Counted from the first letter of the stretch, positions 20,634-31,821 are shown. The stretch is DNA of 64,000 nt from Kangiella sp. (GCA_028284185.1 JANQSG010000015.1:62001-126000), one strand, 5' to 3'. Translations and numbers: made by a program. Notes: generated by a model not told the origin, from the sequence alone.

Positions 20634-20729
20634 CGTCATTACGAGGAGAGGAACGACGAAGTAATCTCATAAAGGATTATCCTTATTTTAAGGAGATTGC
20701 CACGAGCTTAAAACCTCTAGCAATGACCG
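20634..20729. repeat. REP-pair/MITE-like inverted repeat
   Basis: CGTCATTACGAGGAGAGGAACGACGAAGTAATCTC...GAGATTGCCACGAGCTTAAAACCTCTAGCAATGACC: outer ends are inverted repeats. Confidence 0.75.
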
Positions 20730-20737
20730 TTATCATT

Positions 20738-21223
20738 TTACTTTGCAAGCGCCTTCTCAATCGCACTTTCCAGCTTATGCGGCTTGGTAATCGGAGCGAA
20801 GCGTTTTACTACCTTGCCATCCTTACCAATTAAAAACTTATTAAAGTTCCACTTAATGTTTTTTGTGCCAAAAAAGCCACGAGCATTATCTTTTAAATAA
20901 GCAAAAGCGGGGTGAGTATTATCACCATTGACATCAATTTTAGAAAACAAAGGAAAGGAAATATTGAAATTCAAATCACAGAAATTCTTAATTTCCTCAT
21001 CCGAACCTTTTTCCTGATTTTTAAATTGATTGCAAGGAAAAGCTAAAATCTCAAACCCCTGATCGTGATACTTTTTATAAAGTTGCTGCAAGCCCTCATA
21101 CTGAGGAGTTAAACCGCAAGCACTGGCGGTATTTACAACTAGTAACACTTTTCCCTGGTATTCACTTAAAGAAATTTCCTTGCCGTTATTTAAAACCGCA
21201 GAGTAATCGTATATGGTAGGCAT
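20738..21223 (-). CDS. Glutathione peroxidase family protein
   Basis: LLVVNTASACGLTPQYEGLQQLY, FPCNQF, WNFNKFLI; Cys at the active-site position. Confidence 0.93.
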   Translation of the reverse strand: MPTIYDYSAVLNNGKEISLSEYQGKVLLVVNTASACGLTPQYEGLQQLYKKYHDQGFEILAFPCNQFKNQEKGSDEEIKNFCDLNFNISFPLFSKIDVNGDNTHPAFAYLKDNARGFFGTKNIKWNFNKFLIGKDGKVVKRFAPITKPHKLESAIEKALAK

Positions 21224-21319
21224 CAATCTGACCTCGCTATGGTTAGTCTTTCAACTCTAACTGACTGGTCGGTGCTGTCAAGATTTTTGCTCGAGAACCG
21301 AACAACTTTGGAAGTCATT

Positions 21320-22855
21320 ATGCAAATCAATAAAAAAATATTCGTTTTAAGCTTGCTTGTATCAAGCGCTTTGGTTTTTACCGCTTGTGATAAGAATAAA
21401 GGCGCTGACGCTCAAACCAATAACAAAACTTCTGAGCTTGCAGCAACTTCTCAGACACAAGAACAAACATCAAAAGAAGCGAACCGTGAAAAAGTTAACA
21501 ACGAAGAAATTATAAATGTTGATGGTTTTTTAAGTGCTGACGATATCGCTATCGCACAACAGCTTCGCGATGAAGCACTTAAAAGCTCTAAAGGTTATTC
21601 AATTGTAGAATCCTTGACGACGGAAGTGGGTCCCCGAATGGCGGGTACTGCTGGTGATGCGGCGGCGGTAGTTTGGGGCGAAGCAAAATTAAAAGAACTG
21701 GGTTTTGATAAAGTTTGGAAAGAACCGGTGACTTTCAAAACCTGGAAGCGTGGTATTGAAACGGCGGAAGTGGTGGCGCCTTTCCCGCAGCCATTAGTAA
21801 TTACCGCCTTAGGTTTTAGTATTGGTACGGCACCAGAGGGCTTAAGCGCAGAAATAAAGGCTTACGACACTTTGGATGATTTAAAAAAGGCACCGGAAAA
21901 TGATGCCAAGGGCAAAATCGTCTTTATCAAATACCGTATGAAAAAAGCTCGTGATGGTTCTGGTTATGGCCCTGCGGTGGCGGCGCGAGGTTCAGGCGCG
22001 GTAGAAGCAGCTAAAAAAGGTGCTGTAGGAATTTTAATTCGTTCCATTGGTACTGATTCACATCGTATGGCGCATACCGGTATGATGCGTTACAGCGCTG
22101 AAGTACAAAAAATCCCGGCGGCGGCACTTTCTGCGCCGGATGCAGACTTATTGGAAAATATGCTTAATCGGGACAAGCCTGTTACCGTTAAAATGACGCT
22201 AGGTGCGTATGATGGGCCTGAATATACTTCCTATAATGTAATAGGTGAAATTACTGGTTCTGAAAAGCCGGAAGAGTATGTGCTTATTGGCGGTCATTTG
22301 GATTCCTGGGATTTAGGTACTGGTGCGCTGGATGACGGTGCTGGTATTGCCATTACCGCGGCTGCTGCAGAGTTAATTAGCCGCTTGCCAGAAAGACCAA
22401 AACGTTCAATTCGTGTGGTGATGTTTGCCAATGAAGAGCAGGGTCTGGTAGGTGCAAGAGCCTATGCCGAAGCGCATAAAGATGAATTGCATAATATTAT
22501 TACTGCGGCTGAGTCAGATTTTGGCGCTGGCCCGATTTGGCGAATCGATTCGCGGGTAAAGCCAGAAGCTTTGCCAGTGGCTAAAAAGATTGCCGAACTG
22601 CTTAAACCATTAGGCATTAAATACGGTAATAATCGTGCTGGTGGTGGCCCGGATCTAATTCCACTGCGTCAAAAGGGCATTTCCGTTTTCTCATTGCGCC
22701 AGGATGGCACTGACTATTTTGATTTTCACCATACGCCGGATGATACTCTAGATAAAATTAATAAAGAGCATCTTGATCAAAACACTGCGGCTTATGTAGT
22801 CTTTGCCTATTTAGCGGCACAAATGGAAGGTGATTTTGGACAGAAGGTAGAGTAA
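21320..22855 (+). CDS. M28 family zinc peptidase, lipoprotein
   Basis: Lipobox LVFTACDK; GGHLDSWDLGTGALDDGAG and NEEQGLVGARAY motifs. Confidence 0.9.
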   Translation: MQINKKIFVLSLLVSSALVFTACDKNKGADAQTNNKTSELAATSQTQEQTSKEANREKVNNEEIINVDGFLSADDIAIAQQLRDEALKSSKGYSIVESLTTEVGPRMAGTAGDAAAVVWGEAKLKELGFDKVWKEPVTFKTWKRGIETAEVVAPFPQPLVITALGFSIGTAPEGLSAEIKAYDTLDDLKKAPENDAKGKIVFIKYRMKKARDGSGYGPAVAARGSGAVEAAKKGAVGILIRSIGTDSHRMAHTGMMRYSAEVQKIPAAALSAPDADLLENMLNRDKPVTVKMTLGAYDGPEYTSYNVIGEITGSEKPEEYVLIGGHLDSWDLGTGALDDGAGIAITAAAAELISRLPERPKRSIRVVMFANEEQGLVGARAYAEAHKDELHNIITAAESDFGAGPIWRIDSRVKPEALPVAKKIAELLKPLGIKYGNNRAGGGPDLIPLRQKGISVFSLRQDGTDYFDFHHTPDDTLDKINKEHLDQNTAAYVVFAYLAAQMEGDFGQKVE

Positions 22856-22864
22856 GGCTTTTTT

Positions 22865-22945
22865 CGTCATTGCGAGCCACCAAGTGGCGCGGCAATCTCT
22901 AATTATCGGGAGTAGCTTGGGGTGAGCTTGCGAACCCAACGATTT
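22865..22945. repeat. REP-like extragenic repeat
   Basis: CGTCATTGCGAGCCACCAAGTGGCGCGGCAATCTC immediately after the peptidase stop. Confidence 0.65.
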
Positions 22946-22970
22946 AACATATTCCTATAAAGTACAGTTG

Positions 22971-23363
22971 TTAGTCTTTTGATGGATTAACTTTTCCAAT
23001 AACAAATGAAATAAAGCCAAAACTTAAGGCCAAACTTAACACCGGCTTCCATGAATTCTCAGATAGCGCAGAACTTTGTAATTGGATAACACTGCTATCA
23101 CTGTTAAGGCATGCGGCTACTGCTAATGCAATAGAGCCTGCCACAGCACCAACAAAAGGTCCTATAAATGGCAGTAGTAAAGTTAGGACTGCTAGCCAAA
23201 CTGGTAAGCCTGCTATTGCAGCAGCAGTTGTAGCAGGCAGAAGTGCTGGAAAAGCCACCAATATAGCAGCAATAATTATTGCTGCTAAAGCGATAACTCC
23301 AGCAGCAGCTAAAATAATCGCCAGTGGTGGAAGTATACAGTTTAGAAATTCCCCCATGTCCAT
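22971..23363 (-). CDS. Highly hydrophobic Ala-rich hypothetical membrane protein
   Basis: 130 aa with several predicted TM segments; no recognised family. Confidence 0.5.
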   Translation of the reverse strand: MDMGEFLNCILPPLAIILAAAGVIALAAIIIAAILVAFPALLPATTAAAIAGLPVWLAVLTLLLPFIGPFVGAVAGSIALAVAACLNSDSSVIQLQSSALSENSWKPVLSLALSFGFISFVIGKVNPSKD

Positions 23364-23534
23364 CCTCCAATTTATTTGTATTTTTGATTTCCGTATTAGT
23401 CATTAAATATTAGCAAAACTAATGGATTATTCAAGCTTTAAAAGGGATAGGGTAATCTTTATATTATTTTTATCGTCTTGTGTTGGATAACCTGCTCTAT
23501 ATAATAAGCGCCACTATTATTAATTCCATAATTC

Positions 23535-25451
23535 ATGCTTTTCTTTGAAAACACTTCCTTAAGACGCGGTAAAAAACTACTGTTTGAGCAGGCGTCTTTT
23601 ATTGTCAATCCCAATGATAAAGTGGGGGTTACTGGGGCTAATGGTACGGGGAAGTCATCGTTGTTTGCTTTGGTGCGTGACGAGCTTGAGGAGGATGAAG
23701 GGGATTTTTCTAAATCGAATGGTATTGTAATTTCCAGCGTGCGCCAGGAAACGCCAAGCGTGTCTATTCCGGCGATTGATTATGTATTGCAGGGCGATAA
23801 GGAGTTAATTGAACTGCAAAAGCAGCTCGAAACTGCTGAAACTGATAATCAAGGTACAGCTATAGGAGAGTTGCATCAAAAACTGGCCGATATTGATGCT
23901 TATACCGCTCGCTCTCGTGCTGGTGCTTTAATGCATGGTTTGGGTTTCTCTGCTGAACAGGAAACTTTACCAGTAAATAGTTTTTCTGGTGGTTGGCGCA
24001 TGCGTTTAAATTTAGCACAGGCTTTGATGTGTCGTTCTAATTTATTGTTGCTGGACGAGCCTACTAACCATTTGGATCTGGAAGCGGTAATCTGGCTGGA
24101 GAAATGGCTGAAATCCTATCAAGGTGCCATTATGCTAATTTCTCACGATAGGGACTTTTTGGACCGAGTGGTTAACCGGATAGCGCATATTGAGCAGCAG
24201 GGAATTAAGCTGTATAGCGGTAACTATTCTGATTTTGAAATTCAAAGAGCTGAACAGTTAGCGCAGCAGCAAAGTCAGTATGAGCGTCAGCAAAAAGAAA
24301 TTGCTCATATGCAGTCTTTTGTTACGCGCTTTAAGGCAAAGGCTACCAAAGCCAAGCAAGCGCAAAGCCGCATTAAGGCACTTGAACGGATGGAGTTAAT
24401 TGCTCCTGCTCATGTGGATTCGCCATTTAATTTCCAATTTCCCGAATTGGGTCATGTTCCAGCACCTTTATTGCAACTTAAGGAAGCAAGTGCAGGTTAT
24501 TCTACAGAAAATGGCCACGTAATCATTTTAGAGCAAATTGCTTTTTCTTTATTACCTGGCGATCGGATTGGACTTTTGGGTAAAAACGGTGCCGGTAAAT
24601 CCACCTTAATCAAATCACTGGTTGAGGAAATACCACTAGTTTCCGGTGAAAGAGTTGCAGCAAAAACTATCAATATAGGTTATTTTGCACAGCATCAATT
24701 GGATCAACTGCATCCGGAAATGTCACCCTTGCAGCATTTACATCGCGATTATCCGGAAAAAACTGAACAGGAATTACGCAACTTTTTAGGTGGTTTTGAT
24801 TTTAATGGCGATAAGGCTTTAGAGCCAGTGGCGCCTTTTTCTGGTGGTGAAAAAGCACGTTTGGTGTTGGCCTTACTGGTCTATTCCAAGCCGAATGTGC
24901 TGTTGTTGGATGAGCCTACTAACCATTTGGATTTGGAAATGCGGCATGCCATGACGGTGGCTTTTCAGAATTTCGAAGGTGCAATTTTATTAGTATCGCA
25001 CGATCGCCATATGCTTAAAACTGTTTGTGATAGCTTGTATTTGCTGGCTGATGGCAAAGTGGAATTATTTAAAGGTGATTTGGATGATTATGCCCGCTGG
25101 ACACTAGAACAGGAAAAGCTGGAGCAGGACAGATTAGCCGTATCCGAAGTCGCCAATTCAGCAGCAGAATATACTCTTTCCAGAAAAGAGCAGCGCAAAC
25201 TGGAAGCTGAGAGGCGTAAGCAACTGCAGCCACTAAAAACAAAACTAAAGAAGCTTGAACAGCAGATGGAAAAATTGCAAAGCAGAGCAGCTGAGCTTGA
25301 TAAACTAATGGCAGACTCGAGTTTATATGAGGGATCCAATAAGCAGAAAATGCTTCAAGTCACTGGCGAATCACAGGATCTGAAAAGCCGGTTGGAAGTT
25401 TTGGAAGAAGACTGGTTATTGCTGAATGAAGAGTTGGAGTCTTTTTCTTAG
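23535..25451 (+). CDS. ABC-F family ATP-binding protein (YheS-like)
   Basis: Two ABC domains with GANGTGKSS / GKNGAGKST, SFSGGWRMR / PFSGGEKAR and LLLDEPTNHLDLE twice. Confidence 0.95.
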   Translation: MLFFENTSLRRGKKLLFEQASFIVNPNDKVGVTGANGTGKSSLFALVRDELEEDEGDFSKSNGIVISSVRQETPSVSIPAIDYVLQGDKELIELQKQLETAETDNQGTAIGELHQKLADIDAYTARSRAGALMHGLGFSAEQETLPVNSFSGGWRMRLNLAQALMCRSNLLLLDEPTNHLDLEAVIWLEKWLKSYQGAIMLISHDRDFLDRVVNRIAHIEQQGIKLYSGNYSDFEIQRAEQLAQQQSQYERQQKEIAHMQSFVTRFKAKATKAKQAQSRIKALERMELIAPAHVDSPFNFQFPELGHVPAPLLQLKEASAGYSTENGHVIILEQIAFSLLPGDRIGLLGKNGAGKSTLIKSLVEEIPLVSGERVAAKTINIGYFAQHQLDQLHPEMSPLQHLHRDYPEKTEQELRNFLGGFDFNGDKALEPVAPFSGGEKARLVLALLVYSKPNVLLLDEPTNHLDLEMRHAMTVAFQNFEGAILLVSHDRHMLKTVCDSLYLLADGKVELFKGDLDDYARWTLEQEKLEQDRLAVSEVANSAAEYTLSRKEQRKLEAERRKQLQPLKTKLKKLEQQMEKLQSRAAELDKLMADSSLYEGSNKQKMLQVTGESQDLKSRLEVLEEDWLLLNEELESFS

Positions 25452-25463
25452 CTATTATTGAAA

Positions 25464-26084
25464 TCAAAGCTCTTTGGCAATAATCCCTAGCGGTTTTAAC
25501 TGTTCTATCAGCGCCTTTTGGGTTTGTTTATCTTTTAAATAGACGGATGATTTACGACCCATTTCAATATCATCCACGATGCGTCTGGCTTGCAGAGTGT
25601 CAGCTTCTGACAATTGCACAATCAATTGTTCGGCTTTTAATAACTGCGAAGTATCCGTCATTTTAACCAGTTGCACCATTTTATAGTCGCCGCCTGCCGC
25701 ATGACCATAGGTCAAAAACCAGGAGTAACTTAAACAATAAATCGAGGTAATAATTAACCCTGGCAGTATGGTCAGGAAAAGATTGGGAGTGCCATTAATA
25801 AGGTGACCACCAATCACAAAGCCGTAAACCACTAGCATGTTGGTAATAACCGCCATTAAAAAGCGTTTCAGATTATCTTCTGACAATCTCACCATAAACT
25901 CCATAATGGCGCTGCCAACCAGAGTAAAGACAAAACTCAGGCTACCTTGTACCCAGGCGGCGCGCATGGCGATATAGTGACCTTCATTATAGTTGGCGAG
26001 ATAGGCCCAAATCCCAAAGCCAAAAAAGGCGGCTATGGCAGAAATGGTGACTCTTAGCACTGGATTTTGCGGGATTATGCGCAT
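25464..26084 (-). CDS. Hypothetical integral membrane protein
   Basis: Several TMs and a C-terminal soluble tail; family not recognised. Confidence 0.6.
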   Translation of the reverse strand: MRIIPQNPVLRVTISAIAAFFGFGIWAYLANYNEGHYIAMRAAWVQGSLSFVFTLVGSAIMEFMVRLSEDNLKRFLMAVITNMLVVYGFVIGGHLINGTPNLFLTILPGLIITSIYCLSYSWFLTYGHAAGGDYKMVQLVKMTDTSQLLKAEQLIVQLSEADTLQARRIVDDIEMGRKSSVYLKDKQTQKALIEQLKPLGIIAKEL

Positions 26085-26231
26085 GGGTTTAGCTTCTTTA
26101 AGTCATTATTTTTTATAGAGAATACCTAAATCTGACGAAATATGGAAATCCTGGGAAATCTGGCGTCAGGCGTTTCATCTAGTGCCAAGCCTTGATAGAC
26201 TTAGAGCTCATTAGAAAAGACCAATTAAAGC

Positions 26232-27251
26232 ATGATTGAGCACGATAGAATCATTAATCCGAATGAAATAGCTGATGAAGATCATTTTGATCGAGCTATT
26301 CGGCCAACCAGCCTTGATGAATACGTGGGCCAGCATAAAGTTCGTGAGCAGATGGAGATCTTTTTATCTGCTGCTAAAAAACGTAAAGAGGCGCTGGATC
26401 ATGTACTGATTTTTGGTCCGCCAGGTTTGGGTAAAACCACTTTAGCCAATATTATTGCCAATGAAATGGGGGTTGCTATTAAGCATACTTCAGGGCCGGT
26501 TCTGGAAAAAGCGGGTGATTTAGCTGCCATGCTGACCAATCTTGAGCCGCATGATGTGTTGTTTATTGATGAGATCCACCGTTTAAGTCCACATATTGAA
26601 GAAGTCTTATATCCGGCAATGGAGGACTATCAGTTGGATATTATGATTGGTGAAGGCCCTGCCGCACGTTCCATTAAGCTGGATCTACCGCCTTTTACTT
26701 TGGTTGGCGCTACCACTCGGGCTGGTTCATTGACCTCGCCATTGCGTGATCGCTTTGGCATAGTGCAACGTCTGGAATTTTATAATCTCAAAGATTTGAC
26801 CCATATAGTACAGCGTGCCGGCGGCATTTTGGGTCTTAGTATGGATGAAACCGGTGCACAGGAAATTGCCCGGCGCTCAAGAGGCACGCCCAGAATTGCT
26901 AACCGTTTACTGCGGCGGGTGCGTGATTATGCGGAAATTAAGGCCGATGGAGATATTAATCAAGGCATTGCCAGCCGTGCTTTGGATATGCTGGATGTGG
27001 ACGATAAAGGATTCGATATGATGGACCGAAAATTGCTGCTGACCATTATTGAAAAGTTTGCTGGTGGCCCAGTGGGGCTGGATACTTTGGCAGCAGCGAT
27101 TGGCGAAGAACGCGATACAATTGATGATGTGTTAGAACCATTTTTGATTCAGCAAGGCTTTATTCAGCGTACGCCCAGAGGCAGAATGGCAACTAAACTG
27201 GCCTACCAGCATTTTGATATTATTCCCGGTGATGGAGATTTGTTTGATTGA
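26232..27251 (+). CDS. ruvB: Holliday junction helicase RuvB
   Basis: [36 protein letters not shown]. Confidence 0.98.
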   Translation: MIEHDRIINPNEIADEDHFDRAIRPTSLDEYVGQHKVREQMEIFLSAAKKRKEALDHVLIFGPPGLGKTTLANIIANEMGVAIKHTSGPVLEKAGDLAAMLTNLEPHDVLFIDEIHRLSPHIEEVLYPAMEDYQLDIMIGEGPAARSIKLDLPPFTLVGATTRAGSLTSPLRDRFGIVQRLEFYNLKDLTHIVQRAGGILGLSMDETGAQEIARRSRGTPRIANRLLRRVRDYAEIKADGDINQGIASRALDMLDVDDKGFDMMDRKLLLTIIEKFAGGPVGLDTLAAAIGEERDTIDDVLEPFLIQQGFIQRTPRGRMATKLAYQHFDIIPGDGDLFD

Positions 27252-27319
27252 TTTTTGTCAAACAGATCCTTGAGACAAAAATTAACACTATTTACAAATC
27301 TATACGTTAAATTATTATT

Positions 27320-27748
27320 ATGAATGATATAAAAAGACCTGAATTTATTTTGCCGATTCGAGTCTATTATGAAGATACGGATGTGGCTGGCGTGGTTTAT
27401 TATGCCAATTATTTGAAGTTTTATGAGCGGGCGCGCACAGAGTGGCTGCGTTCTCTCGGTTATGATCAGGACGTTTTAATTGAGCAGGGGCTGGCGTTTG
27501 CGGTAGCTCATGTGGATGCGCGTTATTACGCGCCAGCTCGCTTTAACGATAAATTAATGGTTAAAACACAAATAGAAAAATCGCGTCGAGCCAGTGTGAT
27601 CTTTAAACAAGAGATCATCACTGATGATGACGAACAAACCGTTTTAAATAAAGCTACTATTAAAGTAGCCTGCGTCGATTTAAAAAGTATGCAGCCGAAA
27701 TCGATGCCACAATATTTAGTAGAGGAGATTGCCAGTGACTGGTGCTGA
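27320..27748 (+). CDS. ybgC: Tol-Pal system acyl-CoA thioesterase YbgC
   Basis: RVYYEDTDVAGVVYYANYLKFYERARTEWLR. Confidence 0.96.
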   Translation: MNDIKRPEFILPIRVYYEDTDVAGVVYYANYLKFYERARTEWLRSLGYDQDVLIEQGLAFAVAHVDARYYAPARFNDKLMVKTQIEKSRRASVIFKQEIITDDDEQTVLNKATIKVACVDLKSMQPKSMPQYLVEEIASDWC

Positions 27749-27749
27749 A

Positions 27750-28424
27750 ATGTCAATTGCTGATTTAATTTTAAAAGCAAGTTTGGTGGTGCAAGCCATT
27801 ATGGCTTTATTGCTGTTAATTTCGGTGGTTTCCTGGGCCATGATTTTTCAACGCTCAGCGGTATTAAATTTTGCTGCGCGCAATGGCAGGAAATTTGAAG
27901 ATAAATTCTGGTCTGGCATTGACTTGGGTAAATTGTTTTCTGATCTAAACCAAAGGGTCAAACCTACTTCTGGCTTGGAATCCTTATTCCAGTCGGGTTA
28001 TCGCGAATTTATGCGCTTGCGTTCACAGCAAGGCACTTCACCTGATGCGGTGATGGATGGTACTCACAGAGCCATGCGTGTATCCCATAGCCGTGAAATT
28101 GAAAAGCTGGAAAGAAATTTATCCTTTCTGGCAACGGTCGGTTCGGTCACCCCTTATATCGGTCTTTTTGGTACCGTTTGGGGCATTATGAATTCTTTTA
28201 TTGCATTGGGTTCAGTTAAACAAGCGACCCTGGCTATGGTGGCACCAGGAATTGCCGAAGCCTTGATTGCAACAGCTATGGGTTTGTTTGCGGCAATTCC
28301 AGCGGTGATCGCCTATAACCGCTTTACCAATCGCTTGCAACGCATTGAAACTCAATACGAAAATTTTCTGGAAGAGTTTTCCGGTGTGTTACACCGTAAA
28401 GCACATAGCAGTAAGAAAGGCTAA
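27750..28424 (+). CDS. tolQ: Tol-Pal system protein TolQ
   Basis: GLFGTVWGIMNSF; position in the tol operon. Start set to MSIADLIL. Confidence 0.95.
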   Translation: MSIADLILKASLVVQAIMALLLLISVVSWAMIFQRSAVLNFAARNGRKFEDKFWSGIDLGKLFSDLNQRVKPTSGLESLFQSGYREFMRLRSQQGTSPDAVMDGTHRAMRVSHSREIEKLERNLSFLATVGSVTPYIGLFGTVWGIMNSFIALGSVKQATLAMVAPGIAEALIATAMGLFAAIPAVIAYNRFTNRLQRIETQYENFLEEFSGVLHRKAHSSKKG

Positions 28425-28449
28425 TAGCAATGGCTAATGAGGAGTTGTT

Positions 28450-28872
28450 ATGGCTCAATTAATCCGTCGCGCAAGGCGCAGGCCAAAAGCAGAAATTAAC
28501 GTAGTACCGTACATTGATGTGATGCTGGTATTAATGGTGATCCTGATGATTACCGCCACCGCCATTACCGCCGGGGTGGAAGTGGATTTACCCAATGCTG
28601 CGGCGCCACCCTCAGAAGCCACCTATGAAAATTCAATGATTTTGCAGGTGACTCCTGACGGTGAATATAAATTTGCCGATGATGAAGTCACTTACGATCT
28701 GGATGACATTGTGGATTTAGTGAAAGCGCGTTTAGAGCAAAAGCCCGAGCTGCTGGTATTGGTTGGCGGTGATAAAGGAGCTGATTACGGTAAGGTGGTT
28801 GAACTCCTAAGCATGATGAATGAAGTGGCTGGCGTTGAAAAAGTCAGTTTAATGACGAATCCAGTGAAGTGA
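28450..28872 (+). CDS. tolR: Tol-Pal system protein TolR
   Basis: AEINVVPYIDVMLVLMVILMITA. Confidence 0.96.
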   Translation: MAQLIRRARRRPKAEINVVPYIDVMLVLMVILMITATAITAGVEVDLPNAAAPPSEATYENSMILQVTPDGEYKFADDEVTYDLDDIVDLVKARLEQKPELLVLVGGDKGADYGKVVELLSMMNEVAGVEKVSLMTNPVK

Positions 28873-28909
28873 TAATGAAGCAAAAGTTTAAAGCAAAAGG
28901 TTAATCGTT

Positions 28910-29800
28910 TTGTCATATAAAAAGAATATAGTACCGATTACTTTAGCTGTATTGCTGCATTTGGCCATCATAGCGGCTTTATTGTGGAATTTTGCTTTTG
29001 TGCATGATGATTCAAAAAAGCAGTTTGTGGATGCACCGGTAAAAGCAAGATTGGTTACTGCACCGGAAACACCAAAAAAAGATGCTAGCAGTTTGAAAAA
29101 GCGTCAACAAAAGCAACGAGAGCTTGAAGAGGCCAAGAAAAAGCTGGAGCAAAAAAAGCTTGAAGAGCAGCGCCAGCAAGAGCAAGAAAAATTAGAGCAG
29201 CAGAAACAGCTTGAACGTGAAAAACAACTTGAACAAGAACGAAAAGTTGCAGAACAGAAAAAACTGGATGAACAAAAAAAAGCTGAAGTAAAGAAAAAAA
29301 GATTAGCAGAAGAAGCTGAAAAGAAACGTAAAGCTGAGCAAGAGCGCCAGAAAAAAGAAGCCGAAAAGAAGCGTTTGGCTGAAGAAAAACGCAAAAAAGC
29401 GGAAGCCGCACGTAAAAAACGTGAAGCAGAAGCACGAAAGCGTAGAGAATTAGAGGAACAATTAGCCAATCTTGATGACGAACTGTTTGAAGCTGATAAA
29501 GGTGATGTGCGCCAAAGTCAGGTGATGAATGAGGTTGAGAAAATAAAGGCTGCTATTGGTGCGAAAATACGCCGGAACTGGTTTAAGCCAGGTTCTGAAG
29601 GTTCTTGCAGTGTTGCTATTCAAATGGGGCCAGGCGGTGTTTTGCTCGGTACTAGTGATAACGGTGGAGATTTTGATTATTGTGAATCAGGTATTTTAGC
29701 CATACAAAAGTCAGCCCCTTTCCCATCTTCTGATGATCCAGAAGTGATGCAACAGTTAAAAGACATTACCATCACTTTTGATCCTAGTTTTAAGCAATAG
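28910..29800 (+). CDS. tolA: Tol-Pal system protein TolA
   Basis: N-terminal TM, long K/E/Q coiled coil, C-terminal TolA domain. Confidence 0.94.
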   Translation: MSYKKNIVPITLAVLLHLAIIAALLWNFAFVHDDSKKQFVDAPVKARLVTAPETPKKDASSLKKRQQKQRELEEAKKKLEQKKLEEQRQQEQEKLEQQKQLEREKQLEQERKVAEQKKLDEQKKAEVKKKRLAEEAEKKRKAEQERQKKEAEKKRLAEEKRKKAEAARKKREAEARKRRELEEQLANLDDELFEADKGDVRQSQVMNEVEKIKAAIGAKIRRNWFKPGSEGSCSVAIQMGPGGVLLGTSDNGGDFDYCESGILAIQKSAPFPSSDDPEVMQQLKDITITFDPSFKQ

Positions 29801-29802
29801 CA

Positions 29803-31185
29803 ATGACTATTGGAGTTATAAGTAATATGAAAAATGTATTAATGGGATTTTTAATGGTTTTGAGTCTGGTTTCCTTTAACTCTCGAGCCGAAATAGAAAT
29901 TGTGATCACGGAAGGGCGTGATGATGCGCGCCCTATTGCCATTGTGCCTTTTGCCTTTGAATCAGACAGTTTAGTGGTCGCTCCGCCATTTGATTTTGCC
30001 AAAATTATTGCTGACGATTTGGCACGTTCGGGTAAATTTAAACCGACTGCTATTAGCGATTTACCACAAAGGCCAGCAACTGTTGATCAAGTGGACTTGA
30101 GTGTGTGGAAGCAGTTAAGTGTGGATGCGGTAGTTTATGGCATGGTGCGTGAGAAAAGCCCAGGAACTTATCAAGTTTCTTACGATTTGATTGATCCTTT
30201 TAATGATAAAGCGATTTTTGATTCGGATATTGAACAAGGTTCTTACCCATTAATTCCTCAATCGCAGCATTTAATGTTGTTAAAGGATAAAATTATCGGA
30301 GAAAATAATTTCCGCTGGAATGCGCATGTGGCTGCCGATGAAATTTATGAAGCCCTAACTGGTGAGCGTGGCGCTTTTGCTACTCAAATAGCTTATGTGG
30401 AAGTGGATCGTTCCAAAGCCAATCCTTATCAGTTGTTTGTGGCGGATAGTGATGGTTATGGTGCGCAGCGTATTTTTTCATCGCGTCGCCCGATTATGTC
30501 GCCAGCCTGGTCACCCGATGGTAACCAATTGGCTTACGTCAGTTTTGAAAATGGTCGCTCGGAAATTATTTTGCAGGATCTAGCTCAAGCCCAACGTAAC
30601 ACTTTAGCCAGTTATAAAGGCTTTAACAGTGCGCCGGCCTGGTCGCCGGATGGTTCCAAAATGGCGATGGTTCTATCAAAAGATGGCAACCCTGAAATCT
30701 ATGTAATGGACTTAGCGACTCGTAATTTAAAACGTTTAACCCGACACTATGCTATTGATACGGAGCCTTCTTGGCATCCTAATGGACAGAGTCTAGTGTT
30801 TACTTCTGATCGTGGCGGCAGACCGCAAATTTATCAGGTATCGTTAAGTAATGGGGATGTAAAAAGAGTTACTTTTGAAGGGCGTTACAATGCTGGGGCA
30901 GAGTTTGCACCGGATGGTAATTCGATTGTAATGGTGCACCAGTCTAATGGTAACTTCCATTTGGCCACGCAGGATTTAGCCAATGGCAACATTAATATTT
31001 TGACCAAAACTAATTTGGATGAGTCTTTATCCATAGCGCCCAATGGTAGTATGATTATTTATTCGACGGTTAATGGCCGACAAAAAGTTTTAAGTAGCAT
31101 TTCGATGGATGGTCGATTTGGTACACCAATACCGAGTACTACTGGTGAGGTTAAAGCGCCAGCTTGGTCACCTTTTTTGATGTAA
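29803..31185 (+). CDS. tolB: Tol-Pal system beta-propeller protein TolB
   Basis: Repeated PAWSPDG motifs; signal peptide. The actual start may be the ATG at 29827. Confidence 0.96.
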   Translation: MTIGVISNMKNVLMGFLMVLSLVSFNSRAEIEIVITEGRDDARPIAIVPFAFESDSLVVAPPFDFAKIIADDLARSGKFKPTAISDLPQRPATVDQVDLSVWKQLSVDAVVYGMVREKSPGTYQVSYDLIDPFNDKAIFDSDIEQGSYPLIPQSQHLMLLKDKIIGENNFRWNAHVAADEIYEALTGERGAFATQIAYVEVDRSKANPYQLFVADSDGYGAQRIFSSRRPIMSPAWSPDGNQLAYVSFENGRSEIILQDLAQAQRNTLASYKGFNSAPAWSPDGSKMAMVLSKDGNPEIYVMDLATRNLKRLTRHYAIDTEPSWHPNGQSLVFTSDRGGRPQIYQVSLSNGDVKRVTFEGRYNAGAEFAPDGNSIVMVHQSNGNFHLATQDLANGNINILTKTNLDESLSIAPNGSMIIYSTVNGRQKVLSSISMDGRFGTPIPSTTGEVKAPAWSPFLM

Positions 31186-31247
31186 GTTTTGTGTAATATA
31201 GGCTGACATAGCTCAAAAAATTTAAAATTAATCTTAGGAGAGAAACA

Positions 31248-31772
31248 ATGAAACATTTAATAAAACTTATTACTTTGGCACTTTTTGCTTTAGTAATTTC
31301 GGCTTGTAGCACTACTAAACCAAGCGAGTCAATTGATGAGCCTGTGGTTGAGACAGGGCCAACCGCTGAAGAATTAGAGCGTCAGCGTGCTGCCGAAGAA
31401 GCGCGTCGCCGTGCAGAAGCTGAAGCGGCTCGTATTCAGGCTTTATTGGATAGCAATGTGGTTTATTTTGGTTATGATCAGGACGTTTTGGATTCTGAAT
31501 ATACTGAAATGTTGCAATTACATGCGGATCGTATGGTTAAAGAAAATCGTTCAGTAACTTTAGAAGGCCATGCAGATGAGCGTGGTACGCCAGAATATAA
31601 CCTGGCTTTGGGTGAGCGTCGTGCTAAGGCGGTAGCTCAATTGTTGCGTACTTTTGGCGTTTCGGATAGCCAGATTGAAGTAGTGAGCTTTGGTGAAGAA
31701 TCACCGGCAATGGCTGGTCATGACGAAGCTTCCTGGGCTAAAAACCGTCGGGTCGAACTTAATTATAAGTAA
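31248..31772 (+). CDS. pal: Peptidoglycan-associated lipoprotein Pal
   Basis: Lipobox VISACSTT; OmpA-like VTLEGHADERGTPEYNLALGERRAKAV. Confidence 0.97.
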   Translation: MKHLIKLITLALFALVISACSTTKPSESIDEPVVETGPTAEELERQRAAEEARRRAEAEAARIQALLDSNVVYFGYDQDVLDSEYTEMLQLHADRMVKENRSVTLEGHADERGTPEYNLALGERRAKAVAQLLRTFGVSDSQIEVVSFGEESPAMAGHDEASWAKNRRVELNYK

Positions 31773-31821
31773 CTCGTCCAAGTTTTGAGTAAGTGCTATA
31801 TAGGACAAGAAGGTAATCCTG

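Noticed and set aside
20738-21223. Selenocysteine in the glutathione peroxidase
   Set aside because: The active-site codon encodes Cys (NTASACGLTPQY) and no in-frame TGA is present.
29100-29460. Possible tandem nucleotide repeat in tolA
   Set aside because: Normal low-complexity coiled coil of TolA, not a distinct repeat system.
29085-29469. Antisense Ser/Cys/Phe-rich and Leu/Phe-rich ORFs in tolA
   Set aside because: Composition artefact of the Lys/Glu/Gln-rich TolA coiled coil read in reverse.
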